Assembly: GCA_035714085.1 (NCBI GenBank)
Contig: DASTMP010000096.1
Location: forward strand, 5,589-69,588
Direction of reading: 5' to 3'
Length of the DNA stretch: 64,000 nt
Source: JAJVID01 sp035714085
Lineage (GTDB): Bacteria > Acidobacteriota > Blastocatellia > RBC074
Positions 18,253-27,700 of this stretch are shown piece after piece; positions within the stretch are counted from its first letter, which is position 1, and every line of letters starts with the position of its first letter. Under the pieces are notes generated by a model, which did no database searches, was not told the DNA's origin, and worked only from the letters and a program-made list of their open reading frames with translations. A program made the position numbers and the translations under genes.

Positions 18253-18448
18253 AGTCGCGGCAGCGACCATGTGAGCTTAGCCCGGCTTTTCAAAGCCGGG
18301 ACCATCGCGCATAGATATGTCAGTCGCGGCAGCGACGGTTGATTTTGCAGAGCGGCGTCAACCGTCGCTACCGCGACTAAAACAACTGTGTGACCAATCA
18401 CCCGGCTTTGAAAAGCCAGGCTAGGATCAAACGTCGCTCCGCGACGAA
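18253..18448. repeat. Nested-palindrome intergenic element, copy 2
   Basis: It has the same order of parts as the element at 8518-8712: GTCGCGGCAGCGACCATGTG, AGCCCGGCTTTTCAAAGCCGGG, GACGGTTGA, centre, TCAACCGTCGCTACCGCGAC, CCCGGCTTTGAAAAGCC, ACGTCGCTCCGCGACG. It is inserted between the two secreted-protein paralogues, in the upstream region of the first. Confidence 0.82.
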
Positions 18449-18479
18449 GATGTATGGATTGGAGGTTATTCTGATTCGA

Positions 18480-18543
18480 AAGCCTCTCGCTGCGAAGACA
18501 GAAGATTTCGCCGTCCCGCGCATTCGGCCGTATCGAGGTGTTG
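18480..18543 (-). repeat. Remnant of a third copy of the secreted-paralogue upstream region
   Basis: About 60 bp beside the stop of the 18544-19029 gene (GAAGATTTCGCCGTCCCGCG and flanks) match the 5' regions of both secreted paralogues (17960-18040 and 19060-19140). No matching coding copy follows, so this looks like the truncated 5' end of a lost tandem unit. Confidence 0.6.
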
Positions 18544-19029
18544 TTATCTAACTACCCAATTCGGGCCCCCGTATATTTTGTAATCCATGCATTGTTGAGC
18601 GGCAGGGTCAGGTGGAGGGAGAAACATTATGGGGCCGATCATAGCCGACCAACCTGCGGTCCCCTTCGACGGCTTCGATTTGTAGTACAGGTTGAACTGG
18701 TCCAGTCTGACTCCGGTGGGAACATCCAGATTGTCACCAGCAGTGTTGCAGAGCGCCTGATAAGCGCATTCGCCATTGCCTGCAAAAGAGGTCAACTCAG
18801 TGCGCCATTTACCTGTGCCAAACTGGCGATATTCGATCTTCTCGACTCTGATAGTTTCGTTAGGTCGCCCGTTCTTAAACGAGAACCTCACATTTTTGCA
18901 GCCGGTGATTTGAGGCGTCGCCGGGCTGGCGACCGGCATGGCCTGGACGTTGGATCTGAATTTCGGGAGCGCGATTGTAAGCGCGCCTAGGACGAGCGTC
19001 GCCGCTATTGCGATCGTAAATTTTCTCAT
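18544..19029 (-). CDS. Small secreted cysteine-containing protein, paralogue 2
   Basis: The start at 19029 is chosen for its AAGGAG site and signal peptide (MRKFTIAIAATLVLGALTIA); an upstream in-frame ATG at 19176 would add 49 residues without a signal. The mature protein keeps the cysteine pattern of its paralogue at 17432-17926 (TGCKNV, GECAYQALCNTAG, QQCMD) and the GGPNWVVR end. Function is unknown. Secretion, small size, duplication and a shared promoter-like motif about 140 bp upstream (19170-19209) suggest an induced extracellular or envelope product. Confidence 0.82.
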   Translation of the reverse strand: MRKFTIAIAATLVLGALTIALPKFRSNVQAMPVASPATPQITGCKNVRFSFKNGRPNETIRVEKIEYRQFGTGKWRTELTSFAGNGECAYQALCNTAGDNLDVPTGVRLDQFNLYYKSKPSKGTAGWSAMIGPIMFLPPPDPAAQQCMDYKIYGGPNWVVR

Positions 19030-19169
19030 AGTCTTACTCCTTGTTGTGAGCCTGAGCGCGGGCGGGATCCAAAGCCTATCGCCGCAAGAGCTGAAGATTT
19101 CGGCGTCCCGCGCATTCGGCCGGATTGGGTTGTCAAACATTATTGCCGAACGGGGGCGCCCGGCTCGCA

Positions 19170-19209
19170 TCTTCAACCTCCACTGGCGGGAATCGCTAAA
19201 ACATGTCGC
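19170..19209 (-). promoter_or_regulatory. Shared bipartite promoter-like motif, site A (secreted paralogue 2)
   Basis: On the minus strand: GCGACATGTTTT, then CGCCAGTGGAGGTTGAAGA. The gap between CGACATG and CGCCA is 13 bases, identical to the other three sites. It lies about 140 bp upstream of the start at 19029. Confidence 0.6.
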
Positions 19210-19236
19210 AGGTTTTTTTGTGAATTTGAGATGGGG

Positions 19237-19307
19237 AGTCAGTACCGCGAGCGGTAGCGAGCGGTCGTTGGTGAGAGCCTCGCCCGCTACCGCTCGCGGT
19301 ACTGATT
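19237..19307. repeat. GTACCGC palindromic repeat
   Basis: Inverted arms CAGTACCGCGAGCGGTAGCG and CGCTACCGCTCGCGGTACTG surround a short loop. A related palindrome lies at 48217-48306 (GTACCGCGGGCGGTAGCGAG). The remainder of the 19030-19417 gap contains site A and nothing else recognisable. Confidence 0.8.
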
Positions 19308-19417
19308 CGGTTTAGAGTTGTCATTGATCATTGCCGGCACTGCAATGATCAATGACAGATGTAATATGGAATATGGAAAATGAAAGACGATTACGCCTCG
19401 GAATTTATGCGGCGCGG

Positions 19418-20356
19418 TTATTTCCTGACTACTCTGAAGAAGTAGCGATAGATCTCTTCTGTTTCGCCCGTGGGAGTCGTGGCTGAGAGCGTCAGAAAGT
19501 AATCCTCTACGGGAAGTTTATCGGCGGGAACGGTGACTGTGATTGAGCCCGACCTCGGTTTGAGCGAACGCTGGTTCCAGAATTGCGGGCTTCCGACAAT
19601 GCTAATTGCAGCCTGAAATCTACGCGAATCGCCCTTTTTGATCTTGATCCGAAATCTGACCAGATCGGTCCCGCGCGGAATTGTGATCTGTCGCAGAGTT
19701 TCGCCCTTGCCTCGCGGCGACAGCGTTCGCGCCAGCAGGAATGAAATGATAGATGGATGCGTCAGCGACGGCGGATGGGAAATTGTCTCACGCAAGCGAT
19801 CGATCTCCGATTTCAACTTGCCGCTTTGCTCGCGCTCGGCTGCAAGTTGATCCGCGACCTCGCGCTCCTGCCGCCGTTGATCCGAGAGCAGGGCTCTGGT
19901 CTTTTCAAGCTCTCCATTCAGCCGCGACCTTTCAATCGCCAGCCACGAGAGGGCTGAGAACAACAGCAGGAAAGTCGCGGCCGGCGCGAGAAACCACGGC
20001 CTTCGCAGAACGTTCAGCGTCTCCATCAACCAGCTCGGCGCGGGGAGAATGGAGCGCGGCGCGACGCCGCCCTCCGCGACCTGGCTGTCAGCGGCTTCAA
20101 GCAGCTTTCTGGCTACATCGACGCGCCCACGGTGTTTCGGCGACTGCAGATAATTCCGCTCGAAAAGCTCCCGCTCGCCGCGCGACAATCGGCCCCGCGC
20201 GTAACTGTCGACGAGGTCGTTTTCCGCCGCCCAGACCTCTTCAACTTTCTCCGGGTCGGCGAAGTATTCCTGTTCGACGGCTGCCTCTTCGCTTTCTGGC
20301 AGATCGCCGAGCAGATAGCGAGTCATTCGCTCATCCTGTTCGGTAGTTCGCTGCAT
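19418..20356 (-). CDS. Membrane anti-sigma-factor-like protein
   Basis: The 312-residue protein has a cytoplasmic N-terminal helical domain (about 1-110) with MTRYLLGDLPESEEAAVEQEYFADPE. That pattern is typical of anti-sigma/zf-HC2-like proteins in Acidobacteriota, but no HxxxCxxC zinc motif is present. One membrane helix follows (about 120-142, WFLAPAATFLLLFSALSWLA), then a coiled coil (about 143-195, ELEKTRALLSDQRRQEREVADQ) and an outer beta-rich domain ending in ATTPTGETEEIYRYFF. The gene lies downstream of the sigma-like gene on the same strand, with promoter-like motif D between them. The likely role is to hold the sigma protein at the membrane until an envelope signal. The assignment rests on layout and context. 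Confidence 0.72.
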   Translation of the reverse strand: MQRTTEQDERMTRYLLGDLPESEEAAVEQEYFADPEKVEEVWAAENDLVDSYARGRLSRGERELFERNYLQSPKHRGRVDVARKLLEAADSQVAEGGVAPRSILPAPSWLMETLNVLRRPWFLAPAATFLLLFSALSWLAIERSRLNGELEKTRALLSDQRRQEREVADQLAAEREQSGKLKSEIDRLRETISHPPSLTHPSIISFLLARTLSPRGKGETLRQITIPRGTDLVRFRIKIKKGDSRRFQAAISIVGSPQFWNQRSLKPRSGSITVTVPADKLPVEDYFLTLSATTPTGETEEIYRYFFRVVRK

Positions 20357-20424
20357 TTTGACGCTTGTCGGATCGAAACAGATTAGCGGACGGGATCGAA
20401 AGCCATGATCTACTACTGGCTCTC

Positions 20425-20460
20425 ATCTACTAGTGGCGAATCGCCCCAATCCATGTCGGC
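20425..20460 (-). promoter_or_regulatory. Shared bipartite promoter-like motif, site D (anti-sigma-like gene)
   Basis: On the minus strand: CCGACATG, 13 bases, CGCCACTAGTAGATGA. The core CGACATG-N13-CGCCA is kept while the TTTT extension is lost. It lies about 70 bp upstream of the anti-sigma-like start at 20356 and just past the sigma gene's stop. Confidence 0.5.
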
Positions 20461-20466
20461 CCGGGT

Positions 20467-21051
20467 TCATTTTTTCTTCACACAGCCTTCGACGCACTCT
20501 TCGAGTCGGTTGCGAATTCTCTGGGCGCGGCTGCGCAGCGCATTGAGCGGAATGCCCAGGCGCTCGGCCATCGCCAGCCGGATGTTGATCTTCTTGCGTT
20601 TATCGTCGCTGTAATATTGCAGGATCAATTGCCGGCTTTCGACCGGCAGTTCTTTCAGGCATCGCTCGAAACAGTCCAGTCTTTCGTCTTTTTCTTCCGG
20701 ATCGGGCGCGGCGAGCGCGGCGGGCGGCAGTTCTTCAAAGTCCGCCCTTCTGCTCTCCGGGCTTTTCAGCTTTTCGAGCAGGACCAGACGAGCCACACCG
20801 TGGCAATATGTGGGGAGGTCGCGGATAGTTTCGCCCTCGTCAATTTTGCGGATGACGCGGTTGATCGTCTCATCGGCGCATTCTTCGGGGAAATGAGCGC
20901 CTCGCCAGTCAAAGAATTTCATCAGCGTCAGGCGCAGGCCTTCATACTTTTCGCCGGCGCGATCAGAGTCCGGATCGAGGCAGGTCAGAAATCGGGCCAG
21001 AGCCTCCGCGCTCAGTGTCCATTCCGATTTGGAGACCGTTACACCGTCCAT
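20467..21051 (-). CDS. RNA polymerase sigma factor-like protein (sigma-70 family, ECF-like)
   Basis: From the ATG at 21051 the product is 194 residues. The N-terminal half (RLTLMKFFDWRGAHFPEECADETINRV, continuing to LPTYCHGVARLVLLEKLK) matches the region-2 layout of ECF-like factors of Acidobacteria. The C-terminal half (CLKELPVESRQLILQYYSDD, then AMAERLGIPLNALRSRAQRI) matches the sigma region-4 helix-turn-helix. An in-frame ATG at 21162 would add 37 residues but has no clear ribosome-binding site and lies beyond the conserved part. It is paired with a membrane anti-sigma-like gene downstream. It may recognise the CGACATG-N13-CGCCA motif found before that gene and three others. No copy of the motif was seen before the sigma gene itself. 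Confidence 0.78.
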   Translation of the reverse strand: MDGVTVSKSEWTLSAEALARFLTCLDPDSDRAGEKYEGLRLTLMKFFDWRGAHFPEECADETINRVIRKIDEGETIRDLPTYCHGVARLVLLEKLKSPESRRADFEELPPAALAAPDPEEKDERLDCFERCLKELPVESRQLILQYYSDDKRKKINIRLAMAERLGIPLNALRSRAQRIRNRLEECVEGCVKKK

Positions 21052-21294
21052 ATTGATTCTCTGTAGGCTGATTCTCGCTATTCTAAAAGAAAGTTGGTTG
21101 CGACTTGAAACGCCCAAATGATAGCACGGAAAGGCGAAGAGAGAGGCAAAGAAATACGCCATCCCAGGGCAGTTATTGCAAACTGCCAGGCGTCTCGCGC
21201 CAGAAATACTTTGAGTGTGTGAAGGGCGCAGGGCGGTACAGTACGGGGAGCGTCAGCTCAACCATCAACGTATTTATGGCGGCCTGTACTAAGC

Positions 21295-21855
21295 TCACTT
21301 CTCGTTTCTATTCTCACGCAGCATATTGCAAAACAACGCCCCCTGCTCGATCGCGTCATCCAGAGCCTTGTGCGTGTGCGGCAGGTCGTCGAACCATCTC
21401 CTGGGCATATTCCGTTTGACCGTGTTGCGGAAATCCATCTTGAGCATCGCCATCGCATAAGTCTTGATGTCGAGCGCGGAATGAGAGAAGGGATTTTCGC
21501 CGGTGAACCGGTTCAGGTACCAGCAGATAAACATAAAGTCGAAGGGGGCCGGATAGCCGACGAACACAGGTTTGCCGGGCAGGCGTCTCAACCAATCGAG
21601 ATAGTTGTTCATCGCCGTTTCGGGCGGCTGAAGTTCTACGCGGCAGGCTTTCCAGGCCTCCGGCTGAGTCTCCCACCAGGCCATTGTCTTCGGATCGGCG
21701 ACGGCGTCCGGCAGCGTTTTGAGATTCGCGGTGAACGCGCTGATCATAATTTTTTCGGGCAGGAATGCGGCTGAGCCGAAGCTGAGCATCGAGTTCACTC
21801 CGGGGATCGGCCCGTCGGTCTCCACATCGGTGCTGACGTAAACTTCAATCATCAT
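21295..21855 (-). CDS. 3'-5' exonuclease, DEDDh (DnaQ/RNase T-like) family
   Basis: The 186-residue protein contains the DEDDh residues in order: DVETDG with Asp10 and Glu12, PAPFDFMF with Asp106, and HTHKALDDAIEQ with His162 and Asp167. The fold matches small single-domain exonucleases; substrate (DNA, RNA or oligonucleotides) is not predictable. The start MMIEVYVSTD overlaps the end of tex by 11 bases, so translation is probably coupled. This pairing with an RNA-binding transcription accessory factor suggests a nucleic-acid housekeeping role, by inference. Confidence 0.85.
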   Translation of the reverse strand: MMIEVYVSTDVETDGPIPGVNSMLSFGSAAFLPEKIMISAFTANLKTLPDAVADPKTMAWWETQPEAWKACRVELQPPETAMNNYLDWLRRLPGKPVFVGYPAPFDFMFICWYLNRFTGENPFSHSALDIKTYAMAMLKMDFRNTVKRNMPRRWFDDLPHTHKALDDAIEQGALFCNMLRENRNEK

Positions 21856-24271
21856 CCTTGCCCCAATTGGCCAGTTGCGCGAAAGGATTATTGAATGCGA
21901 CCTTGGCGGGTTTCTGCGGTTTCTTCTGATCGTCGCGCCGCTTTTGATCCCTACCTTGATTAGGCCCGCGGTTCTGTTGGCGATTCGGACCGCGATCCTG
22001 GCTGCGCCCCTGATTGGGCGACGCCGGTTTATCGCCCGGCTGTTTGCGGCCGGCGCCGTCGGTCTTCCCCTCAGTTCTCCCCTCGGTCTTCCCCTCAGAC
22101 TTCATGGACAAAGCGATCTGGTTCTTTTCCAGATTCACCTCGATCACCCGCACCGAGACGCGGTCGCCCGGGCTGACCACCTCGCGCGGATCTTTGACGA
22201 AGCGGTCGCTGAGCCGCGAGATGTGCACGAGTCCATCCTGATGCACGCCGATGTCAACGAACGCGCCGAAGTTGGTCACGTTGGTAACGATGCCGGGGCA
22301 GGTCATTCCGGGCTTCAGGTCTTTGATCTCGTGAATGTCCTCGCGGTAGGCGAAGGCCGAGAACTCTTCGCGCGGATCTCGCCCAGGTTTGGCGAGCTCG
22401 GTGACGATGTCAGCGAACGTGAATCCGCCGACCTCCGATTTGAACTCTTCGGACCGCTTAACCAATTCAACGCCGGGGCCGGTCAGGTCGGCCACGCCAA
22501 GCCCGAGCCTCTCGGCCAGCGCTTCCAGCGCCGGGTAGCGTTCGGGGTGTACGCCGGTGTTGTCGAGAGGGTGCCCGGCGTTCGGGATGCGCAGGAATCC
22601 GGCGGATTGCTCGAACATCTTTTTGCTGAATCGCGGGATGTCGAGCAGTTGCTGGCGCGACGTGAAGAGGCCGTTGGTCGCGCGTGTCTCGACGATCTTT
22701 TTGGCCATCGCCGGGCCGATGCCAGAGACATGTTCGAGCAGGTGATATGACGCGGTGTTGATGTTCACTCCGACGGCGTTGACGCAGGAATCGACTACGA
22801 GGTCGAGCGATTTTTTGAGAGCGGGCTGCGAAACGTCGTGCTGGTATTGTCCCACGCCGATGCTCTTCGGATCGATTTTTACGAGCTCGGCCAGCGGGTC
22901 TTGCAACCGGCGGGCGATTGAGATAGCGCCGCGCACGGTAATATCGAGTTCGGGGAACTCTTCGCGGGCGGCGGCGCTGGCGCTATACACGCTCGCGCCG
23001 GATTCGTTGACCATGACCACGGGAACGCTCAGCCCCATTTCCCTCAACGCGTCTCGGATGAAGCTCTCGGTCTCGCGGCCCGCCGTGCCGTTGCCGACGG
23101 CGATGGCGCGGAGACGGGCGTTCTGCAATACCGCTCCGATCATCTTCTTCGCGGTTTCCTGATCGTTCTTCGATTGCAGGAAAATCACGTTACTGGCCAG
23201 GAATTTCCCCGAATCGTCGACGACGGCCAGCTTGCAGCCAGTTCGCACTCCGGGATCGACGCCGAGAACGGCCTTCGATCCGAACGGCGAGGCGAGCAGC
23301 AGCTTCCTGACGTTTTCGGCGAAGACCTTGATCGCCGCCTCGTCGGCCACTTCTTTCAACTCGCGGTGGGCCTCGTTTTCGATGCTCGGGATTACGTAGC
23401 CTTTCAACGCGAGCTTCGCGGCCCGCCGCAAGAGTTCCGCGCCGGGCGACTCCGGCGCCGCGCAGGCTTCGCTCTCGAATCGCGCGAGCAATGTTTCGTC
23501 AAAAGCCGCGTCTTCGGGCGCGCCTCCGATAGTCAGCGTCAACTCTTCTTCCATCCAGCCGCGCCGCATCGCTAGATAGCGGTGCGAGTTTTCGGGCTTG
23601 AGCAGCGACTGGATCGGCTCGTGATGATCGAAATAGCGTTCGTACTTGCTGTACTCTTTCGCCTTCTCGGATTTGACTGATTTCGCCAGGCCGCGGTCGA
23701 AAACCGTCTTGCGCGTGAATTCGCGCAATTCCTGAGTCTCGGCCAGGCGTTCGGTCAGGATGTCCTGCGCGCCAGCGATCGCCGCCTCTGCGTCATTGAT
23801 GTTCTTTTCCGGGTTGTAGAACGCCAGCGCGAAGATCTCGAGCGTCTGTCCCGGCTCCGGCGCGGCCAATCCATGGCCGCAATCCCAGATCCAGTCGGCG
23901 AACGGCTCGAGTCCGGCCTCCTTAGCGATGGTCGCTTTGGTTTTACGCTTCTGCTTGTAAGGCAGGTAGATGTCTTCGAGCGAATCGAGGTTGAAGGTCG
24001 AAAGGATTTTTTCTTTCAGCTCATCGGTCAGCTTGCCCTGACGTTCGATCTCCTCGACGATGAAGGTCTGGCGCTTGATGACCTCGTCCCACCGCTCCTT
24101 GGCGTCGATCACGTTCTGGATCGCGACTTCGTCTAGCGCGCCGGTCTGTTCTTTACGGTAGCGAGCGATGAATGGGACTGTTCCGCCTTCTTCGGTTAGC
24201 GCGAGAACCGCGATCGCTGAATTGACGGGGATGTTTGCGTGCGTTGATTGGAACCAGGTCTCAAAAATCAT
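21845..24271 (-). CDS. tex: Tex family S1 RNA-binding transcription accessory protein
   Basis: The 808-residue protein matches Tex over its full length: N-terminal helical part (VPFIARYRKEQTGALDE), YqgF/RNase H-like domain (VLGVDPGVRTGCKLAVVD, AVGNGTAGRETE), helix-hairpin-helix (VGVNINTASYHLLEHVSGIG) and a C-terminal S1 domain (about 650-720, GIVTNVTNFGAFVDIGVHQD). Tex binds nucleic acids and influences transcription and expression. The tail after S1 is unusual: a repetitive EGKTEGRTEGKTDG segment and an Asn/Gln/Arg-rich region (about 730-790), likely disordered and RNA-binding. It overlaps the downstream exonuclease gene. Confidence 0.97.
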   Translation of the reverse strand: MIFETWFQSTHANIPVNSAIAVLALTEEGGTVPFIARYRKEQTGALDEVAIQNVIDAKERWDEVIKRQTFIVEEIERQGKLTDELKEKILSTFNLDSLEDIYLPYKQKRKTKATIAKEAGLEPFADWIWDCGHGLAAPEPGQTLEIFALAFYNPEKNINDAEAAIAGAQDILTERLAETQELREFTRKTVFDRGLAKSVKSEKAKEYSKYERYFDHHEPIQSLLKPENSHRYLAMRRGWMEEELTLTIGGAPEDAAFDETLLARFESEACAAPESPGAELLRRAAKLALKGYVIPSIENEAHRELKEVADEAAIKVFAENVRKLLLASPFGSKAVLGVDPGVRTGCKLAVVDDSGKFLASNVIFLQSKNDQETAKKMIGAVLQNARLRAIAVGNGTAGRETESFIRDALREMGLSVPVVMVNESGASVYSASAAAREEFPELDITVRGAISIARRLQDPLAELVKIDPKSIGVGQYQHDVSQPALKKSLDLVVDSCVNAVGVNINTASYHLLEHVSGIGPAMAKKIVETRATNGLFTSRQQLLDIPRFSKKMFEQSAGFLRIPNAGHPLDNTGVHPERYPALEALAERLGLGVADLTGPGVELVKRSEEFKSEVGGFTFADIVTELAKPGRDPREEFSAFAYREDIHEIKDLKPGMTCPGIVTNVTNFGAFVDIGVHQDGLVHISRLSDRFVKDPREVVSPGDRVSVRVIEVNLEKNQIALSMKSEGKTEGRTEGKTDGAGRKQPGDKPASPNQGRSQDRGPNRQQNRGPNQGRDQKRRDDQKKPQKPAKVAFNNPFAQLANWGKDDD

Positions 24272-24712
24272 ACTTATTCCAGGCGATCTTTACGACGCGC
24301 GCGGAGCGCGCTACACAAATATCGCGGATCATTAATTCGGATTTCGTTTTTTTGCTGTTCATGCTTTCATCTAAGGCGTGTTCGGCGCCAACCAGGCGTC
24401 CGGCGCCTGGGGCGGAGCGCATCTTTATGAATAGCAGGGCGTGCATTATGAATAGCAGGGCGTGCATTAAAAGGCGGCTCTTTTCTTCGCAGGTTCATCA
24501 TCTGTTCGGTTCATCGCTTATCATAGCTCAGCGTCGAATGGTGGAAGAGTAAACGATAATTCGCCATTGTCAACCGCGCCAAGTTTCCTGCAACTCGCGT
24601 CTCTGGCGCGCCGTCCTTAGAATTGCCGTCGCGATCTTGTAAAATCAAGTCCGCGCCGGTTTTACATTCAAAATTTTTTGAATGCGGCAGTACATAGCTT
24701 GAGATCGTAATT
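24272..24712. other. Intergenic region with 21-bp tandem duplication
   Basis: This is the divergent gap between tex and the RND pump gene. It contains a 21-bp word beginning ATGAATAGCAGGGCG repeated twice in tandem (24427-24468). An AT-rich palindrome CATTCAAAATTTTTTGAATG lies at 24665-24684, about 30 bp before the pump start, and could be an operator. Short open frames here show no protein-like features. Confidence 0.5.
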
Positions 24713-27700
24713 ATGCAGAAGCTAGCGGAGATTTGCATCAAACGTCCGGTCTTTGCGGCGATGATCATATTGGCGCTGGTGGTGGTCGGGGCGTCCAGTT
24801 ATTTCAAACTCGGCGTTGATCGCTTTCCGGCGGTCGATGTGCCGACGGTGACGGTGCGCGCCACTCTGCCCGGCGCTTCGCCCGAAGAGGCCGAAACGAC
24901 GCTCGCTCAGACTCTCGAAGAGGCCGTCAACACCGTTGAAGGGATCGAGCAGCTCCGCTCAGTTTCGAGCCAGGGCCGGTCGTTCGTTACGGCGACCTTC
25001 GGCCTCGACCGCGACATTGACGACGCGGCGCAGGACGTGCGCGACCGCGTGCAGGGGGTGACGCGGCTGTTCCCGCCCGGAACCGACCCTCCCATCGTGC
25101 AGAAATTCGACAACGAGCGGCAGGGGATCATGACGATCGCGCTCTCGTCGTACCGCTCGGTCCGCGAATTGAGCGAACTGGCCGACAACATCGTCAGGAA
25201 ACAGCTCGAGCGGTCGAGCGGCGTGGGCGAGATATCGATCTCCGGCGGAATAACCCGCTCGATCAACATCTGGGTCGACGCCGACCGGCTCTCGGCCTAC
25301 GGCATTCCGATCACCGAAGTACGCGACGCCGTCGTGCGCCAGAACGCCGACGTTCCCGGAGGCAACGTGGACAACGGGCGGCGCGAATTGTCGCTGCGGA
25401 CCATGGGCAGGGTCGTCGACCCGGGCTTGTTCAACGATCTGGTCATCAAGACCATCGGCGGCGCTCCGGTCCGCGTCCGCGACATCGGCTACGCCGAAGA
25501 CGGCACAAAAGAGCAGCGGTCGATTTCACGCCTGACGGACCTCACCACCGCGGGCGGCGATCCGCAGAAGCGCGCGCAGACCCCCGGCGTTCCGTCGGTG
25601 ACCATCGAGGTGCGCCGCCAGACGGGCGCCAACACCATGGCGGTCATCGAAGACGTGAAGAGGAACATGGCGCGCGTCCAGGCGCAATTGCCCTCCGACG
25701 TCAGGCTCGAAGTCATCAGCGACCAGTCTCGCTACATCAAGAACGCGCTCCACGAAATCAATGTCCACTTGATCCTGGGCAGCTTACTGGCCTGTCTGGT
25801 GGTGCTGCTGTTTATGCGCTCGTGGCGCTCGACGATCATCGCGGGAATCGCGATCCCGACATCGGTCATCTCGACTTTCGGAATGATGAAGGCGCTCGAT
25901 TTCACGCTCAACAGCGTGACCATGCTGGCGCTGGTCCTGATGGTGGGCGTGGTCATCGACGACGCCATCGTCGTACTGGAAAACATCTTCCGGTTCATCG
26001 AAGAGAAGAAGATGCATCCGATGCAGGCCGCCAAGGAAGCCACCAAGGAGATCGGCCTGGCGGTGCTCGCTACGACGCTCTCTCTGGTCGTCATCTTCCT
26101 GCCGATCTCGTTTATGTCCTCGATCTCGGGACGATTCCTCTATCAGTTCGGGATCACGGCGGCGGTCGCTATCATGGTCTCGCTGCTGGTTTCGTTCACG
26201 CTGACGCCGATGATGAGCGCGCGGCTGATCCACGTGAGCGACGCTCACCAGGGGGACGTGGCGGGATCGCGCCGCGGGTTCTATAGCTACATTGATCGCG
26301 CTTATACCTGGATGCTCAGGCTCGTCATGCGGCATCGATTTCTGGTCGGGTCCTTGGCGCTTCTGGTGATGGCTTCGTCCGTCCCGCTTTACGGACTGGT
26401 CAAGCAGGATTTCATTCCCAGCAACATTGACGAGGCGGAGTTCAGCGTCAGCCTTACGGCGCCCGAAGGGACCAGCCTGGTCTCGATGAACGAGGCTTTG
26501 GAGGCGGTCGAGGCCGAGTTGAAACAGATGCCGGAGGTTCGGATGCTGCTGGGACGCGCCGGCAGTTCGTTTCTGGGGGCGGTCAACAACGCCGACGTTT
26601 ACGTCCGCATCCCGCCGCACGAAGAGCGCACGATCAACCTGACGAAATTCTGGAAAGGGTTGACGCGAGGCGAGCCGCTGGCCGTCTTCCGCGGCAATTA
26701 TTCGGCGCGCGACGTTCAGCAGAAGGTGCGCCAGCGACTGCGCAAATTCACGCACCTGCGCCCTGCGGTCCGCAACCCGCAAACTATCAACCTCGGCGGC
26801 GGAGGATTCACCGACGTCGATTTCGTATTGCGCGGCCCCGATTTGACGACCCTGGTCAAATACGCCAACCAACTGCGCGACCGCGCGCCCGAACTCGGAT
26901 TGCTCGACTCCGACGTGACGCTGAAAATCGACAAGCCCGAACTGCGCGTCAACATCGATCGCGCGCGAGCCGCCGATCTCGGCGTCGATTCGACCGACAT
27001 CGCCACGGCGCTCGGGATCATGGTCGGCGGGGACGAACGCGTCTCGCGCTTCCACGACGAGCAGATGAACGAGGATTACGATGTGCAGGTGCGTTTGAAG
27101 CAGGGAGACCGCAACGACGCCGAAACTATCTCGAGATTGTACGTGCCGTCGTCGCGCGGCGGCCTCGTCAGCCTGGGGAACCTGGTCAATGTCAAGTTGG
27201 AAGAAACGTCGTCGAGAATCGACCGGCTCGACCGCCAGCGGCAGGTCAGCCTGCGCGCTAACATCGCGCCCGGCTATGCGCTCGCCGACCGCCTCGTAGC
27301 GCTGCGCGACGAGGCCACTAGAATGAACATGCCGCCCGGTTATAACACCGCCGTCTCGGGCCGGGCGAGCGAATTGGAGCGCACGGGCGCCGAATTCATC
27401 GTCGCGTTTCTGCTCTCGATCGCGTTTATGTACATGATCCTGGCCTCGCAATTCGAGAGCGTCATCCACCCGGTTACAATTCTGCTCAGTCTTCCGCTGG
27501 CAGTGCCGTTCGCGCTGATCTCGATGTGGGCCATGAACGATACCCTCAATCTCTATTCTGCGCTGGGCGTCCTGGTGCTTTTCGGAGTGGTCAAGAAGAA
27601 TTCGATTCTCCAGATCGACCACATGAACGGATTGCGCGCGCGCGGCTTGTCGAGATACGACGCGATCATCCAGGCCAATCGCGATCGGCTGCGTCCGATT

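Noticed and set aside
25784..27622. 612-codon open frame opposite the RND transporter gene
   Set aside because: It is a shadow of a GC-rich gene: the product is Arg/Asp/His-rich with no domain, and the plus-strand frame is a full-length RND protein.
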